The position numbers were made by a program, and so were the translations under genes. DNA of 64,000 nt from JALYLC01 sp963743275 (lineage in GTDB: Bacteria > Actinomycetota > Thermoleophilia > Gaiellales > JALYLC01): NCBI GenBank assembly GCA_963743275.1, contig CAVUPB010000003.1, forward strand, positions 62,001 through 126,000, read 5' to 3'. Numbering within the stretch: the stretch's first letter is position 1; each line of letters opens with the position of its first letter. Shown here piece by piece: positions 46,275-55,185 of this stretch. The notes beneath the pieces were generated by a model. That model ran no database searches. It saw only the letters and a list, made by a program, of their open reading frames with translations, and had not been told where the DNA came from.

Positions 46275-47126
46275 CTAGCGCTTGATCGCGCCGAAGGTGA
46301 GGCCGCGGACGAGGTACTTCTGGATCGACAGCCCGAGGATCGCCGGCGGCAGGATCAGCAGCACCGCGAGCGCGGCCTGATGGCCGTACTCCTGCCCGCC
46401 GGAGCCGCCGCTCATCGTGCTCAGGAAGAGCGGCGCGGTCGTCCACTTGTCCTGCGTCATGACGAGCACGATCAGGAAGTCCGACCAGTTGAGGATGAAG
46501 ACGAACAGCGCGGTCGCGGCCAGGCCGCCCTTGACCTGTGGCAGCACCGCCTTGAAGAAGGCGCCCCACTGCGTGCAGCCGTCGACGATGGCGGCCTCGG
46601 ATATCTCTCGCGGGACGTCCTGGAAGAAGCTGCGCATCAGCCACACGACGAACGGGAACGTGACCGCGCCGTAGATGATGATCAGCCCCTCGAGCGTGTT
46701 CCAGAGGTGCAGGTAGACGAACATGAAGTAGAGCGGGATCACGACCGCCGCCGGAGGGAACATCCGCAGCTGCAGGATCTGGAACGGCAGCTGCGAGCCG
46801 CCCGCCCGGAAGCGCGCGATCCCGTAGGCCGCGAAGACGCCGACCAGGAGCGCCAGCAGCGTGCCGCCGCCGGCCGCGAGGAAGCTGTTCTTGAGCGGCG
46901 TGAGCGCGGAGAAGTCCTTCGACGCGAAGATGCTGTCGGCGGCGTTGTTGATGCCGAGGACGTCCTTGAAGTTCTTGAGCGTCGGGTTCTCCGGGTGCCA
47001 GACGACGATGCCCGGCGGGTTCTCCTCGACCTTCGGCTTGAACGCCATGGTGATGACCCAGTAGAGCGGGAAGCCGAAGAAGAGCGCGAAGACCGACACG
47101 CTCGAGATGCGCAGGAGCTTCTTCAT
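46275..47126 (-). CDS. sugar ABC importer permease (MalG-like)
   Basis: 283 residues, about six helices. The EAA loop is EISEAAIVDGCTQWGAFFKAVLP (in part), the contact point for the ATPase. Opening MKKLLRISSVSVFALFFGFP is the N-terminal helix. Start ATG 47126 overlaps the preceding permease by four bases. Inner-membrane half of the channel. Confidence 0.93.
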   Translation of the reverse strand: MKKLLRISSVSVFALFFGFPLYWVITMAFKPKVEENPPGIVVWHPENPTLKNFKDVLGINNAADSIFASKDFSALTPLKNSFLAAGGGTLLALLVGVFAAYGIARFRAGGSQLPFQILQLRMFPPAAVVIPLYFMFVYLHLWNTLEGLIIIYGAVTFPFVVWLMRSFFQDVPREISEAAIVDGCTQWGAFFKAVLPQVKGGLAATALFVFILNWSDFLIVLVMTQDKWTTAPLFLSTMSGGSGGQEYGHQAALAVLLILPPAILGLSIQKYLVRGLTFGAIKR

Positions 47127-48151
47127 GCGCGCACCTCCGCGTCGATCGCGTCCTCGATGCGCTCGGCCGGCACCTCGTCGGTGCCGGCGCCCATCAGCTC
47201 CTCGAGCGACTCGTTCTGCGCCCGCTCGATCGGCTTGATCGCCTGCTTGGCGACGATCGAGAGCGCGATCAGCACGAGCAGAGCCACCGCGCACGCATAG
47301 CCCCAGCGGCCGCTCACGTTGGTGAGCCGGTAGAAGTAGACCGAGAGGTTCTGCGTGGCCGTGCCCGGGCCGCCCTGGGTCATGATGATGATGGGATCGA
47401 AGAGCTTGAAGATCTCCATCGCGCGGATGATCACGGCGATCAGGAGGATCGGCCGCATCATCGGGATGATCAGGCGCGTGAACTGCGGGACGAAGCCGGC
47501 CCCGAGGATCCGCGCGGCGTTCATCTGATCCTCGGGCAGGGCGACGAGGCCCGACAGGAAGATCAGGAACATGAGCGGCGTCCACTGCCATATGTCGGCG
47601 ATCATCACGCCCCAGATGGCGAGTGAGGGATCGCTCAGCCATTGCAGGGTGACGTCGCCGGGCCAGATGAACGAGAGCAGGCCGTTGATCGGGCCGTCGA
47701 CCTGGAAGAGCATCTGGAAGATGAAGCCCGAGACGGCCGGGACGACCATCATCGGCAGGAGGAAGTACACCATCACGAGCCCGCGGCCCGGGAAGTCCTT
47801 GACGAGCAGCATCGCCAGGCTGAATCCGAGGAACGCCTCGACCGTGGTGCAGACCGCCGTGATCAGCACCGTCCGCCAGACGGCGCTCCAGAACTCGCCC
47901 GATCCGAAGGCCTCGGTGTAGCCGCTGAACCAGTGCCAGTTCTTGTAGGCATGCCAGAAGGTCGTGCCGTTGATCGGAGTCCACTCGGTGAAGCCGATGT
48001 AGACCGCGACGAGCGCCGGGAACAGCACGATGAAGACCATCAGGAGCTGGCCCGGGAGAACGAAGATGGCGCCGATCTTGTCGCTGCGACTGATCCCGGC
48101 CCGGCGCTTCCGCGCCGGGCCGGGGTTCGGTGCGAGTGGCTCGCTACTCAC
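47123..48151 (-). CDS. sugar ABC importer permease (MalF-like)
   Basis: 342 residues, about six helices after a basic N-terminal tail. EAA loop: DQMNAARILGAGFVPQFTRL, followed by IIPMMRPILLIAVIIRAMEI; SVYFYRLTNVSGRWGYACAV closes the family fold. The C-terminal tail is acidic and extends beyond the last helix by about 30 residues. Ten bases after the binding-protein gene. Confidence 0.93.
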   Translation of the reverse strand: MSSEPLAPNPGPARKRRAGISRSDKIGAIFVLPGQLLMVFIVLFPALVAVYIGFTEWTPINGTTFWHAYKNWHWFSGYTEAFGSGEFWSAVWRTVLITAVCTTVEAFLGFSLAMLLVKDFPGRGLVMVYFLLPMMVVPAVSGFIFQMLFQVDGPINGLLSFIWPGDVTLQWLSDPSLAIWGVMIADIWQWTPLMFLIFLSGLVALPEDQMNAARILGAGFVPQFTRLIIPMMRPILLIAVIIRAMEIFKLFDPIIIMTQGGPGTATQNLSVYFYRLTNVSGRWGYACAVALLVLIALSIVAKQAIKPIERAQNESLEELMGAGTDEVPAERIEDAIDAEVRA

Positions 48152-48161
48152 CGCGCGACGG

Positions 48162-49823
48162 TCACTTGGTGGGAGTGTCCGTGATCGTCGGGAAGGAGGC
48201 GTTGAGCGTCTTCAGCGCCTTCACCTGCTTGGCCACGCCGATGCGGCTGGTCGTGGCGTCCCATGCGTCGGAGAGCGCCTTCGCTGCCTGCTCCGGCGTC
48301 TTCTGCTTGGTGAGCACGTTCTGGATCTGATCCGAGAGCGCCGTGCGGTACTCGGAGCCGCCGCGGATCGTGATCGGCGGTGCCGTATGGGGCACGATCT
48401 GCTTGAACGCGTCGGTCGTGGTCTTCTTGTAGCTCGCGATCACGTAGGGATCGCTGAACGACACCGTGTGGTGCGGATCCTGATAGCCGCCGGGGTTGAA
48501 CGTGAGCCACGTGTACGGCTTCGACGCTCCGGCCCACTGCAGGAACAGGTAGGCGGCGAGCTGCCGGTTGGCGCTCACATGCGCGTTCACGCCATAGGTG
48601 ATGTTGTAGAAGATCACCGGCCGGCGCACGAGCTTGCCACCGACGACCCGACCCGGCATCAGGCCCGTGCGGATGTGCTGGCCGACGTTGGCCGTGTCGA
48701 ACGCGGGGTTGCCCGGGAGGATCTTCGTGAGGTTCGGGAACGACGGGCCCATGAAGCCGTTGCCGGCGCCCATGACCTTGTACTGCGCCGCCCAGTCCTT
48801 CTCGAGCGAGCCCGGCTCGTGGTAGTCGAGCTGCTTGAGCAGCTCCGCGAACGCGCGGATGCCGTTCGGGGTGTTGACGTTGGCCGAGCCGTCCGCGTTG
48901 AAGTAGTAGTTGTTCGGCGCCGCCGAGCAGACGAAGCGCTCGTTCCAGTTGACCGCGCACCAGAACGGGGCGTTGGTCGCGATGTCGCCGTACAGCTGCT
49001 TGTCGGGACGGGTGAACCACGCAGAGATCTGCGCATGCTCGTCCCACGTCTCCGGCACGCGCAGCTTCTGCCCGTACTTGGACGCGTAGCCGTCCTGTTC
49101 CTTCGGGTCGTCCATCAGGTCGCCGCGATAGAAGAACGGCTGCGTGTCGTTGTCGAACGCGACGGCGTAGTAGTGGCCGTTGTACTTCGAGAACAGGTTG
49201 ACGGTGTTCTGGCCGCCGGCGAAGCCGAGCTTGGGATCGGACCACATCGGCTTGTACTTGTTCACGTACGCGTCGAGCGGCTTGATGAGCCTGGCCTCGG
49301 CGAAGTCGCCCATCTCCTCGATGGCGAACGTGACGGCGTCGAAGGAGCTGTTCTTGGACGAGGCGTTGCGCGTGTTGGTCGCATACTCGTCGGCCGGCGT
49401 CGTGACCGTGAACTTGATCTTGATGCCGGTCTCTTTGTAGAACTGCGAGACGATCGAGAGCGCGCCCTTGGGGAACGGCTTCTCGAACTGCGGCTTCGCG
49501 AAGTCGAGCGTCTGCACGATGATCGTGTCCGGCGCCTTGCCGGCCTTCTTCATCGCGCGCAGCGCGGAGATCGCGCGGCCTTCCTCGGTGTCCAGCTTGT
49601 ACTGGTAGCGCTCGGCGCCCTTGAATCCGGTCGGGCCGCCGTACATGCCCGGCGCGAGCTTGCTCGAGAGCCGTCGCTCGTGGCTTCCGAGGTTGAACGA
49701 GGGCGCCCGGCGAGCGGCCGAGGCGACGCCGGGCACGCCCAGCAGGGCGCCCGCCCCGACTGCCGCACCCGTTACGAGCTTCCGACGGCTGATGCCGGCG
49801 GAGTCTTCCTGACGATCTTGCAT
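48162..49823 (-). CDS. Tat-exported sugar-binding protein of the ABC importer
   Basis: 553 residues, longer than usual binding proteins (about 420). N-terminus ISRRKLVTGAAVGAGALLGV is a twin-arginine signal (SRRxL). No lipobox Cys is visible, so it is probably free or held by the signal. Body features (ETGIKIKFTVTTPADEYATN, FNPGGYQD, Trp-rich segments NAPFWCAVNWNERF) suit a family-1 extracellular solute-binding protein. GGAGGAGAC lies just before the ATG. First gene of the operon, 46 bases from a LacI operator. Expected ligand: a sugar, oligosaccharide or polyol. Confidence 0.9.
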   Translation of the reverse strand: MQDRQEDSAGISRRKLVTGAAVGAGALLGVPGVASAARRAPSFNLGSHERRLSSKLAPGMYGGPTGFKGAERYQYKLDTEEGRAISALRAMKKAGKAPDTIIVQTLDFAKPQFEKPFPKGALSIVSQFYKETGIKIKFTVTTPADEYATNTRNASSKNSSFDAVTFAIEEMGDFAEARLIKPLDAYVNKYKPMWSDPKLGFAGGQNTVNLFSKYNGHYYAVAFDNDTQPFFYRGDLMDDPKEQDGYASKYGQKLRVPETWDEHAQISAWFTRPDKQLYGDIATNAPFWCAVNWNERFVCSAAPNNYYFNADGSANVNTPNGIRAFAELLKQLDYHEPGSLEKDWAAQYKVMGAGNGFMGPSFPNLTKILPGNPAFDTANVGQHIRTGLMPGRVVGGKLVRRPVIFYNITYGVNAHVSANRQLAAYLFLQWAGASKPYTWLTFNPGGYQDPHHTVSFSDPYVIASYKKTTTDAFKQIVPHTAPPITIRGGSEYRTALSDQIQNVLTKQKTPEQAAKALSDAWDATTSRIGVAKQVKALKTLNASFPTITDTPTK

Positions 49824-49868
49824 CCGTCTCCTCCTTCGGAGATCCGTGCCGATTCCGCTCGCCGTCGA

Positions 49869-49883
49869 GCCAAACGTGTGGCG
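49869..49883. promoter_or_regulatory. LacI operator upstream of the importer operon
   Basis: GCCAAACGTGTGGCG, central CG, identical to the site at 44013 except one base. It lies 45 bases before the binding-protein ATG, in the right place to block its promoter. Supports LacI control of the whole 12-gene run. Confidence 0.78.
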
Positions 49884-49986
49884 AGCTTATAGACCGTACG
49901 TTGGGCGCGTCAAGAAACGCGCCTTGGGAATGCCGCCCGTACAACCTCCGAGCGGGACTCTGGGGCCGTTCGGGAGGTGGTCTGTG

Positions 49987-50817
49987 TCAGGCGCGCACCC
50001 CGACTTCGCGCATGATCGCCGCCGTCCCGTCGTAGGCCCGCTGGGCCCACGGGACGATCTCGGTGCCCTCGGGGGCGTACTCGAGCTCGATCGAGACCGT
50101 GCCCTCGTACCCCGTGTCGACGATCGCCTGCAGGTACTCCTTGATGGGCGTGACGCCCATGCCGGCGGGCATGTCGCCATGCACCTTGCCGTCGCAGTCC
50201 GAGAGGTGGATGTGGCCGATCAGGTCCTTCATCACGGCGACGTCGGCGAACGACGCGTTCGAGAGATGGAGGTGCGAGATGTCGGCGTTGGCGCGCACCG
50301 CGGGGACGTTGACCTCCTTGACGAAGCGCACGAGCTCGTGGACGTCCTTGAGCAGCGCCTCGTTGAACGGCTCGAGCTCGAGCGCGATCTCGAGGCCCTT
50401 CGAGGCGGCGTACTCGCCCGACTGCCGGACGAGGTCGACGGCCATGTCCCAGATCGCCGGCCGCGGGAAGACCTCGCCGTCCCAGTAGTACTCGCCGACC
50501 ACGAGCAGGACGTTGCGCGCGCCGAAGAACGCGCCCTGATCGATGTTCTGCTTGATGCGATCGAGCGTGAAGCGCTGCACCGCGGGGTTGAAGTCGACCA
50601 GCCCGAAGGCCACGCACAGCTGCGAGCGGATCGGCAGGCCCGCCTCCTCGCACCAGCGCTTGATGTCGGCGCGCTCGGCATCGTCCAGGTCGAGTGCGTC
50701 CTGGAAGATGTCGTAGGTGTCGAAGCCGATCTCCTTGGCCTTGCGGATCCCCTCCTCGACACCGATCTCGGTGCCGAGCCAGGTCGAGCTGATCATCCCG
50801 AGTTCGAGTTTCGCCAC
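49987..50817 (-). CDS. sugar phosphate isomerase/epimerase family protein (5)
   Basis: 276 residues. Candidate ligands: Glu in IALELEPFNE, Asp/His in NADISHLHLSN, His in GHIHLSDCDG and Glu in VSIELEYAPEG. Forms the second isomerase-plus-Gfo/Idh pair of the window with the gene upstream, separated by 10 bases. It runs in the same direction as the importer operon but ends 164 bases before it; the two may be separate units, since a LacI site lies between. Confidence 0.87.
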   Translation of the reverse strand: MAKLELGMISSTWLGTEIGVEEGIRKAKEIGFDTYDIFQDALDLDDAERADIKRWCEEAGLPIRSQLCVAFGLVDFNPAVQRFTLDRIKQNIDQGAFFGARNVLLVVGEYYWDGEVFPRPAIWDMAVDLVRQSGEYAASKGLEIALELEPFNEALLKDVHELVRFVKEVNVPAVRANADISHLHLSNASFADVAVMKDLIGHIHLSDCDGKVHGDMPAGMGVTPIKEYLQAIVDTGYEGTVSIELEYAPEGTEIVPWAQRAYDGTAAIMREVGVRA

Positions 50818-50827
50818 GCGTCTCTCC

Positions 50828-51931
50828 TTATCCCGTGATCTCGTCGATGCGCACGACCCGCTTCTCGTCGAGCGAGCGGTAGCCCGCCTCGATCAGCGCC
50901 ATCGTCGCCAGGTTGCCCTCGCCGGCGAGGACGTTCTCGCCGCCGTCGAGGGCCGTGAAGAGCGCGCCCATGGTTCCCGCGAAGGCGTCGGGGAACCACA
51001 CCTCGGTCCACTTCGGCTGGAACACGTAGCCCGCCTGCTTCGCCGTCGTGAACGTGATCGTCGAGGGTGTCGGCGTCGGGTAGTACGGCCAGCCGATCGT
51101 GCCCCAGGCCAGGCCCTCGGTGCCCTCGACGCGCCACTTGATGTAGATGTCGCCCTCGGAGCCCTCGCGCACCGGGCCCGTCCAGACGTCGTCCCAGGCG
51201 CTCGCGCGGAACCCGTTCGCGTACTCGAGGATGTACAGGCAGATGCCGTCGCGGTGCTCGAACTTCGTGCGCGGATCCGTGCGCGCGCTCACGAAGATGC
51301 CCTCGGGATCGCCGAAGAGGTGGCGGAAGACGTCGAGATGGTGCACCGACATGTTCGCGAGCGTGAGCCGGTCGGTGCCCTCGAGGAACGTCTGCCAGTG
51401 CGGGATGGCGCGCATCTCGATCGTCGCGAGCACCGGCTCGCCGAGGTAGCCGCGGTCGAGCGCGGTCTTGAGCGCCCGCATCGACTGGTCGTAGCGCATG
51501 TTCTGGTTGACGGCGAGCGTCTTGCCGGAGTTAGCGCAGGCCGCGACGGCGCGCTTGGCCTCGGCGTAGTCGGCCGCGATCGGCTTCTGGACGAGGATCC
51601 CCTTGACGTGCTCGCGCCGGCAGGCCTGCTCGATGATCTCGAGCTGCTGGTCGGGCGGGAACGCGATGTCGACGACCTGCACGCGCTCGTCGTCGAGCAG
51701 CGCGCGCCAGTCGGGGTGCACGGTTTCGATGCCGTGTCGCTCGGCGACGGCGCGCGCGTGCGCCTCGGTGCGCGAGGCGATCGCGGCGATCGAGTACCCC
51801 GCCGCGAGGTACGACGGAATCTGCACGTCGGCCATGATGAAGCCCGCGCCGATGCAGCCGATCTGCCAGTTCTTGTTCGTCGGCGGCGCCGGCATCGGCT
51901 CCAGGTCGAGATCGATCGAGCTCACGGTCAT
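50828..51931 (-). CDS. Gfo/Idh/MocA-family oxidoreductase (2)
   Basis: 367 residues from ATG 51931 (GGAGG eight bases upstream); ATG 51955 and farther starts lack a good site. NAD(P) loop IGCIGAGFIMADVQIPSYLA; catalytic Lys in VQKPIAADYAEA (QKP in place of EKP); MSVHHLDVFRHLFGDPEG is the family DxxxH-like segment. FTTAKQAGYVFQPKWTEVWF is a rather Trp-rich end. Divergent from the GntR gene across a shared promoter, so probably GntR-controlled. Confidence 0.92.
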   Translation of the reverse strand: MTVSSIDLDLEPMPAPPTNKNWQIGCIGAGFIMADVQIPSYLAAGYSIAAIASRTEAHARAVAERHGIETVHPDWRALLDDERVQVVDIAFPPDQQLEIIEQACRREHVKGILVQKPIAADYAEAKRAVAACANSGKTLAVNQNMRYDQSMRALKTALDRGYLGEPVLATIEMRAIPHWQTFLEGTDRLTLANMSVHHLDVFRHLFGDPEGIFVSARTDPRTKFEHRDGICLYILEYANGFRASAWDDVWTGPVREGSEGDIYIKWRVEGTEGLAWGTIGWPYYPTPTPSTITFTTAKQAGYVFQPKWTEVWFPDAFAGTMGALFTALDGGENVLAGEGNLATMALIEAGYRSLDEKRVVRIDEITG

Positions 51932-52033
51932 CGTGGGCGCCTCCACTCCCTTCATCGGAAGAAGTGCGGCGACGGTACCACTCGGGTCGGGCGTGCGCAA
52001 CGCGCTTCGGGCATCGCGATTCGCCAGGGCGAC

Positions 52034-52055
52034 ATTTTTCCGATAAACTTGCCGC
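52034..52055. promoter_or_regulatory. GntR autoregulatory element
   Basis: ATTTTTCCGATAAACTTGCC plus GC, ending one base before the GntR ATG. Nineteen of 22 bases match the element at 27631-27652. Position overlapping the translation start region of the regulator and lying 103 bases from the divergent Gfo/Idh gene suggests autoregulation. Confidence 0.65.
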
Positions 52056-52056
52056 C

Positions 52057-52773
52057 ATGCGGACGTCCCAGCGCAGGTCGCTTCCCGAGCAGATCGCAGC
52101 ACGCATCCACGAGCAGATCGTGGACGGCACGTACCCGCCGGGAGCCCAGCTGCCGCTGCAGAAAGAGCTCGCCCACCACTTCGGCGTCTCCATCAGCGTC
52201 GTGCGCGAGAGCCTCGCGACGCTCGCCGCCGGCGGGTTGATCTGGAGCCGTGCCGGCACCGGCACGTTCGTGAGCGACGACGCCGACTCGGCGCTCCGCT
52301 TCCCCATGTGGATGCAGGAGCCGTCGAGCCCCGAGGAGCTCGCCGAGGCGCTCGAGGCGCGCGACCTGCTGGCGCGCACGGCGGTCGCGCTGGCGGCCAA
52401 GCGCCGCGACGGCACCGACGTCGCGCGGCTGCGCGCGACGCTCGCCGACATCGAGGCGGCCAGGAGCGACGCCGAGGCCTATGCCCGTGCCGACATGGAT
52501 CTGCACGTCGCGATCGCGCACGCGGCCCACAACCGCCCGCTCGCCGGCGCGCTCGCGGCGCTGCGCCGCTCGGTCCCCGGGGTCATCGCGCTGCGCGCGC
52601 ACGAGGCGATCGCCGACAGCTCGATCGACCAGGTCATCGACGACTACCGCCACCTCGTCGGCGCGATCGAGCTCGGCGACGAGCGCCGCGCGCTGCGCGT
52701 GCTCGACCGGATGTTCGCCCGTTCGCGAGCGCTCGCGTGCGAGCTCGGCCTGTATCCCGACGACCGGCGATGA
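52057..52773 (+). CDS. GntR-family regulator (FadR/FCD type)
   Basis: 238 residues. Winged helix: EQIAARIHEQIVDGTYPPGA, then HHFGVSISVVRESLATLAAG and RAGTGTFVSD. The C-terminal FCD helical domain has DMDLHVAIAHAAHNRPL and DDYRHLVGAIELGD, with the Asp and His that usually hold a metal and the effector carboxylate. Such regulators respond to sugar acids or other organic acids. Its own upstream element and the one at 27631 define a probable regulon. Confidence 0.92.
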   Translation: MRTSQRRSLPEQIAARIHEQIVDGTYPPGAQLPLQKELAHHFGVSISVVRESLATLAAGGLIWSRAGTGTFVSDDADSALRFPMWMQEPSSPEELAEALEARDLLARTAVALAAKRRDGTDVARLRATLADIEAARSDAEAYARADMDLHVAIAHAAHNRPLAGALAALRRSVPGVIALRAHEAIADSSIDQVIDDYRHLVGAIELGDERRALRVLDRMFARSRALACELGLYPDDRR

Positions 52774-52806
52774 AGCCGGTCTGATGACTCCGCTGGAGGA
52801 GCCCCG

Positions 52807-53976
52807 ATGAAGACCGCAGAGCGCACCCGAATCGCGTTCCAGGGTGGGACGCCCGACCGGGTGCCGATCCACTGCTGGCTCGGGCTGCCGCTGATCCGCG
52901 AGCTCAAGCCCAAGGACAAGTCGATGACCGACATGCTCCACTGGTGGATCGACGATCCCATGGGCTCGATCGTCAAGATGCAGCAGGACCTCGGCCTCGA
53001 CCCGATGATCACGACGTACTCGCAGCACATCGGCGAGCACGAGATCTGGCCGCGCATGCTCTTCCCGCGCCCGTTCGAGACGGACACGTGGAAGGAGACG
53101 TTCCACGTCAGCGCCACGGGCGAGGGCTGGCGCGAGCACACGCACCTGATCACGACGCCCGACGGCGACCTCGACTACTCCTACCGCACCGAGGACGGCT
53201 TCGGCACGTCGTGCCACGACTACCTGCTCAAGGGCGACGAGCCCGAGCGCAAGCTCGATGCGCTCCGCCACTTCCCGCCGGGCGAGCTCTACGACATGTC
53301 GGTCATGCAGGGCATGGTCAAGAAGGTCGGCGACGACGCCTGGTGGCTCCACCACGTGATCGGGCCGTGGGACATGGCCGCCGAGGTGCGCGGCCTCGTC
53401 AACCTCTCGATGGACATCTACGACCGGCCGCAGTTCGTGCACGACCTGATGCGCGTGTGCACCGACTGGCTGCTCGGCTTCTACGCGGCGCTCGGCAAGA
53501 CGGGCATCCACTCGATCTCGATGAACGAGACGTGGACGGGCGTCGGCGTCGCCCGCGCGCATTTCCTCGAGTTCATGCAGCCGTACGAGAAGGAGTGCGT
53601 GCAGGCCGCGCACGATGCGGGCTACATGGTCAGCTTCCACAACTGCGGGCGCGCGACGCTGTTCCTCGAGGACATCGCGGACACGGGCCCCGACGCCGTC
53701 GAGACGCTGACGTCGGACCGCTCGTCCGGCGACGTCGACCTGGCCGACGCGAAGGCCCGCATCGGCGACCGCGTCTGCCTCTTCGGCGGCTTCAACGAGC
53801 ATCTCCTCAACGAGGGCGACGAGGCCGCGGTCAAGGCCGAGGTCGCGCGCTGCCTCGACGCGGCCATGGAGGGCGGCGGCTACGTGCTGCGCTCGACCGG
53901 GCAGATCTTCTTCACGAAGCCCGGCATGATCGAGGTCATGTGCGAGACGGCGCGCGAGCTCGGCACGTACCACTAG
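52807..53976 (+). CDS. UroD-superfamily methyltransferase-type protein
   Basis: 389 residues; ATG 52807 with GGAGGAGCC upstream. Family features: MKTAERTRIAFQGGTPDRVP, MEWLI-like helix text (FMQPYEKECVQAAHDAGYMV) and SFHNCGRATLFLEDIADTGP, where His/Cys resemble the zinc-binding H-x-C of MtaA/CmuA-type cobalamin methyltransferases rather than a porphyrin site. Members of this branch often accompany sugar or methyl-compound catabolism with unknown roles. Neighbour of GntR; a functional link to the MetE-like gene at 25488 is possible. Confidence 0.85.
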   Translation: MKTAERTRIAFQGGTPDRVPIHCWLGLPLIRELKPKDKSMTDMLHWWIDDPMGSIVKMQQDLGLDPMITTYSQHIGEHEIWPRMLFPRPFETDTWKETFHVSATGEGWREHTHLITTPDGDLDYSYRTEDGFGTSCHDYLLKGDEPERKLDALRHFPPGELYDMSVMQGMVKKVGDDAWWLHHVIGPWDMAAEVRGLVNLSMDIYDRPQFVHDLMRVCTDWLLGFYAALGKTGIHSISMNETWTGVGVARAHFLEFMQPYEKECVQAAHDAGYMVSFHNCGRATLFLEDIADTGPDAVETLTSDRSSGDVDLADAKARIGDRVCLFGGFNEHLLNEGDEAAVKAEVARCLDAAMEGGGYVLRSTGQIFFTKPGMIEVMCETARELGTYH

Positions 53977-54138
53977 TGCTCCGTCCCGGAGGTCACGTGA
54001 GTGTGAGTGTGCTGGCTGGGCGTTCTGGGGACGGCCCGGCGTCGCCGCTCATGCGGTTCAGCATTTGCAAGACGCCGGGCCGTTCCCAGGACGTCCAGAC
54101 GGTGCAATCCCACCACGAGACTTCCGGGACGGAGCACT
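53975..54138. repeat. 164-bp long imperfect palindrome
   Basis: Outer arms AGTGCTCCGTCCCGGA/TCCGGGACGGAGCACT are perfect over 16 bases. Inner arms GACGGCCCGGCGTC-like (ACGGCCCGGCGTC and GACGCCGGGCCGT) also pair, and the whole left half aligns with the reverse complement of the right half with gaps and mismatches. It begins at the stop codon of the UroD-like gene and ends 43 bases before the next SDR. Fold-back length and terminal repeats suggest a MITE-like element or a long RNA hairpin. Confidence 0.65.
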
Positions 54139-54181
54139 TGGGAGGGTCTGACATCCCGTTGGCGCTTTCAGTGCGCGGCGC

Positions 54182-54976
54182 ATGAGCACGCCGCCCGTCT
54201 CCCTGTCCGGTGACGTCGCGATCGTCACGGGCGCCGGCAAGGGCATCGGCGAGGCGGTCGCGCGCGCGCTCGCCGGGGCGGGCGCGCGCGTCGTCGTGAC
54301 GAGCCGGCTCGCCGAGGACGCCGAGCGCGTGGCCGCGTCGCTCGGCCCGGCGCATCTCGGCCTCGGCCTGGACGTGCGCTCGAGCGCCGCCGTGGACGAG
54401 GCGGTCGCCGCCGCGGCCGAGGCGCTCGGCCCGCCCGCGATCCTCGTCAACAACGCGGGCGTCAACCGCCTCGGGCCGTCCGAGTCGTATCCGGACGACG
54501 ACTGGGAGCGCATCGTCGACGTCAACCTGACCGGCGTCTTCCGCTGCTGCCGGGCCGTCGGCGCGCGCATGCTCGAGGCCGGGCGCGGATCCATCGTCAA
54601 CGTCGCCTCGATCGTCGGCGCCGAGGTCGGCATGCCGTGGCGCGCCCCGTATGCGTCGAGCAAGGCGGGCGTGGTCGGGCTCACGCGCACGCTCGCCGTC
54701 GAGTGGGCCGACCGCGGCGTGCGCGTCAACGCGCTCCTCCCCGGCCCGGTGCGGACGTCCATGGTGGCGGTCGCGATCGCCGAGGGTGCCGTCGGCGAGC
54801 AGCAGGTCGTCGACCACACGCCCGCGGGCCGCTGGGCGCTGCCCGAGGACATCGCCGACGCCGTCGTGCTCCTGTGCGCGCCGGGCGCGCGCTTCGTGAC
54901 CGGCCAGGCGCTCGTCGTCGACGGCGGCTACGCCGTCTACGGCGCGGCGCACGCCGCCTCGCGCCGGTTCGACTGA
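54182..54976 (+). CDS. short-chain dehydrogenase/reductase (SDR)
   Basis: 264 residues. TGAGKGIGEA, VNNAGVNRL, Ser in VASIVGAEV, YASSKAG, then NALLPGPVRTSM and LVVDGGYAVYG: all classical SDR motifs. It is flanked on both sides by long fold-back elements (53975-54138 and 54976-55133), so it is separate from its neighbours' transcripts. Substrate unknown. Confidence 0.93.
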   Translation: MSTPPVSLSGDVAIVTGAGKGIGEAVARALAGAGARVVVTSRLAEDAERVAASLGPAHLGLGLDVRSSAAVDEAVAAAAEALGPPAILVNNAGVNRLGPSESYPDDDWERIVDVNLTGVFRCCRAVGARMLEAGRGSIVNVASIVGAEVGMPWRAPYASSKAGVVGLTRTLAVEWADRGVRVNALLPGPVRTSMVAVAIAEGAVGEQQVVDHTPAGRWALPEDIADAVVLLCAPGARFVTGQALVVDGGYAVYGAAHAASRRFD

Positions 54977-55133
54977 GAAGCTCTCACTGAATGAGCGTGA
55001 GTGGCTGTGGTGGAGCGAGCAGGAGTGCCGGCCGGCTCGCAGGACAGGCGGGACGTCCGTCGCAGCGCGCGACTGCCAGACCGCAGCGCGATCCACCCGC
55101 ACCAGACGCCACGCTCATTCCGTGAGAGCTTCT
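54976..55133. repeat. 158-bp long imperfect palindrome
   Basis: Outer arms AGAAGCTCTCAC(T)GAATGAG and the reverse complement pair over 24 bases with one mismatch (T against G at position 13). Inner parts pair less well. It begins on the last base of the SDR stop. The sequence is unrelated to the element at 53975, but length, symmetry and placement right after a stop are the same. Confidence 0.65.
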
Positions 55134-55185
55134 GAGACCGGTGTGAAACCGGGTTCCCCGTGCGTATCATCCGCCGCGATGCGTG

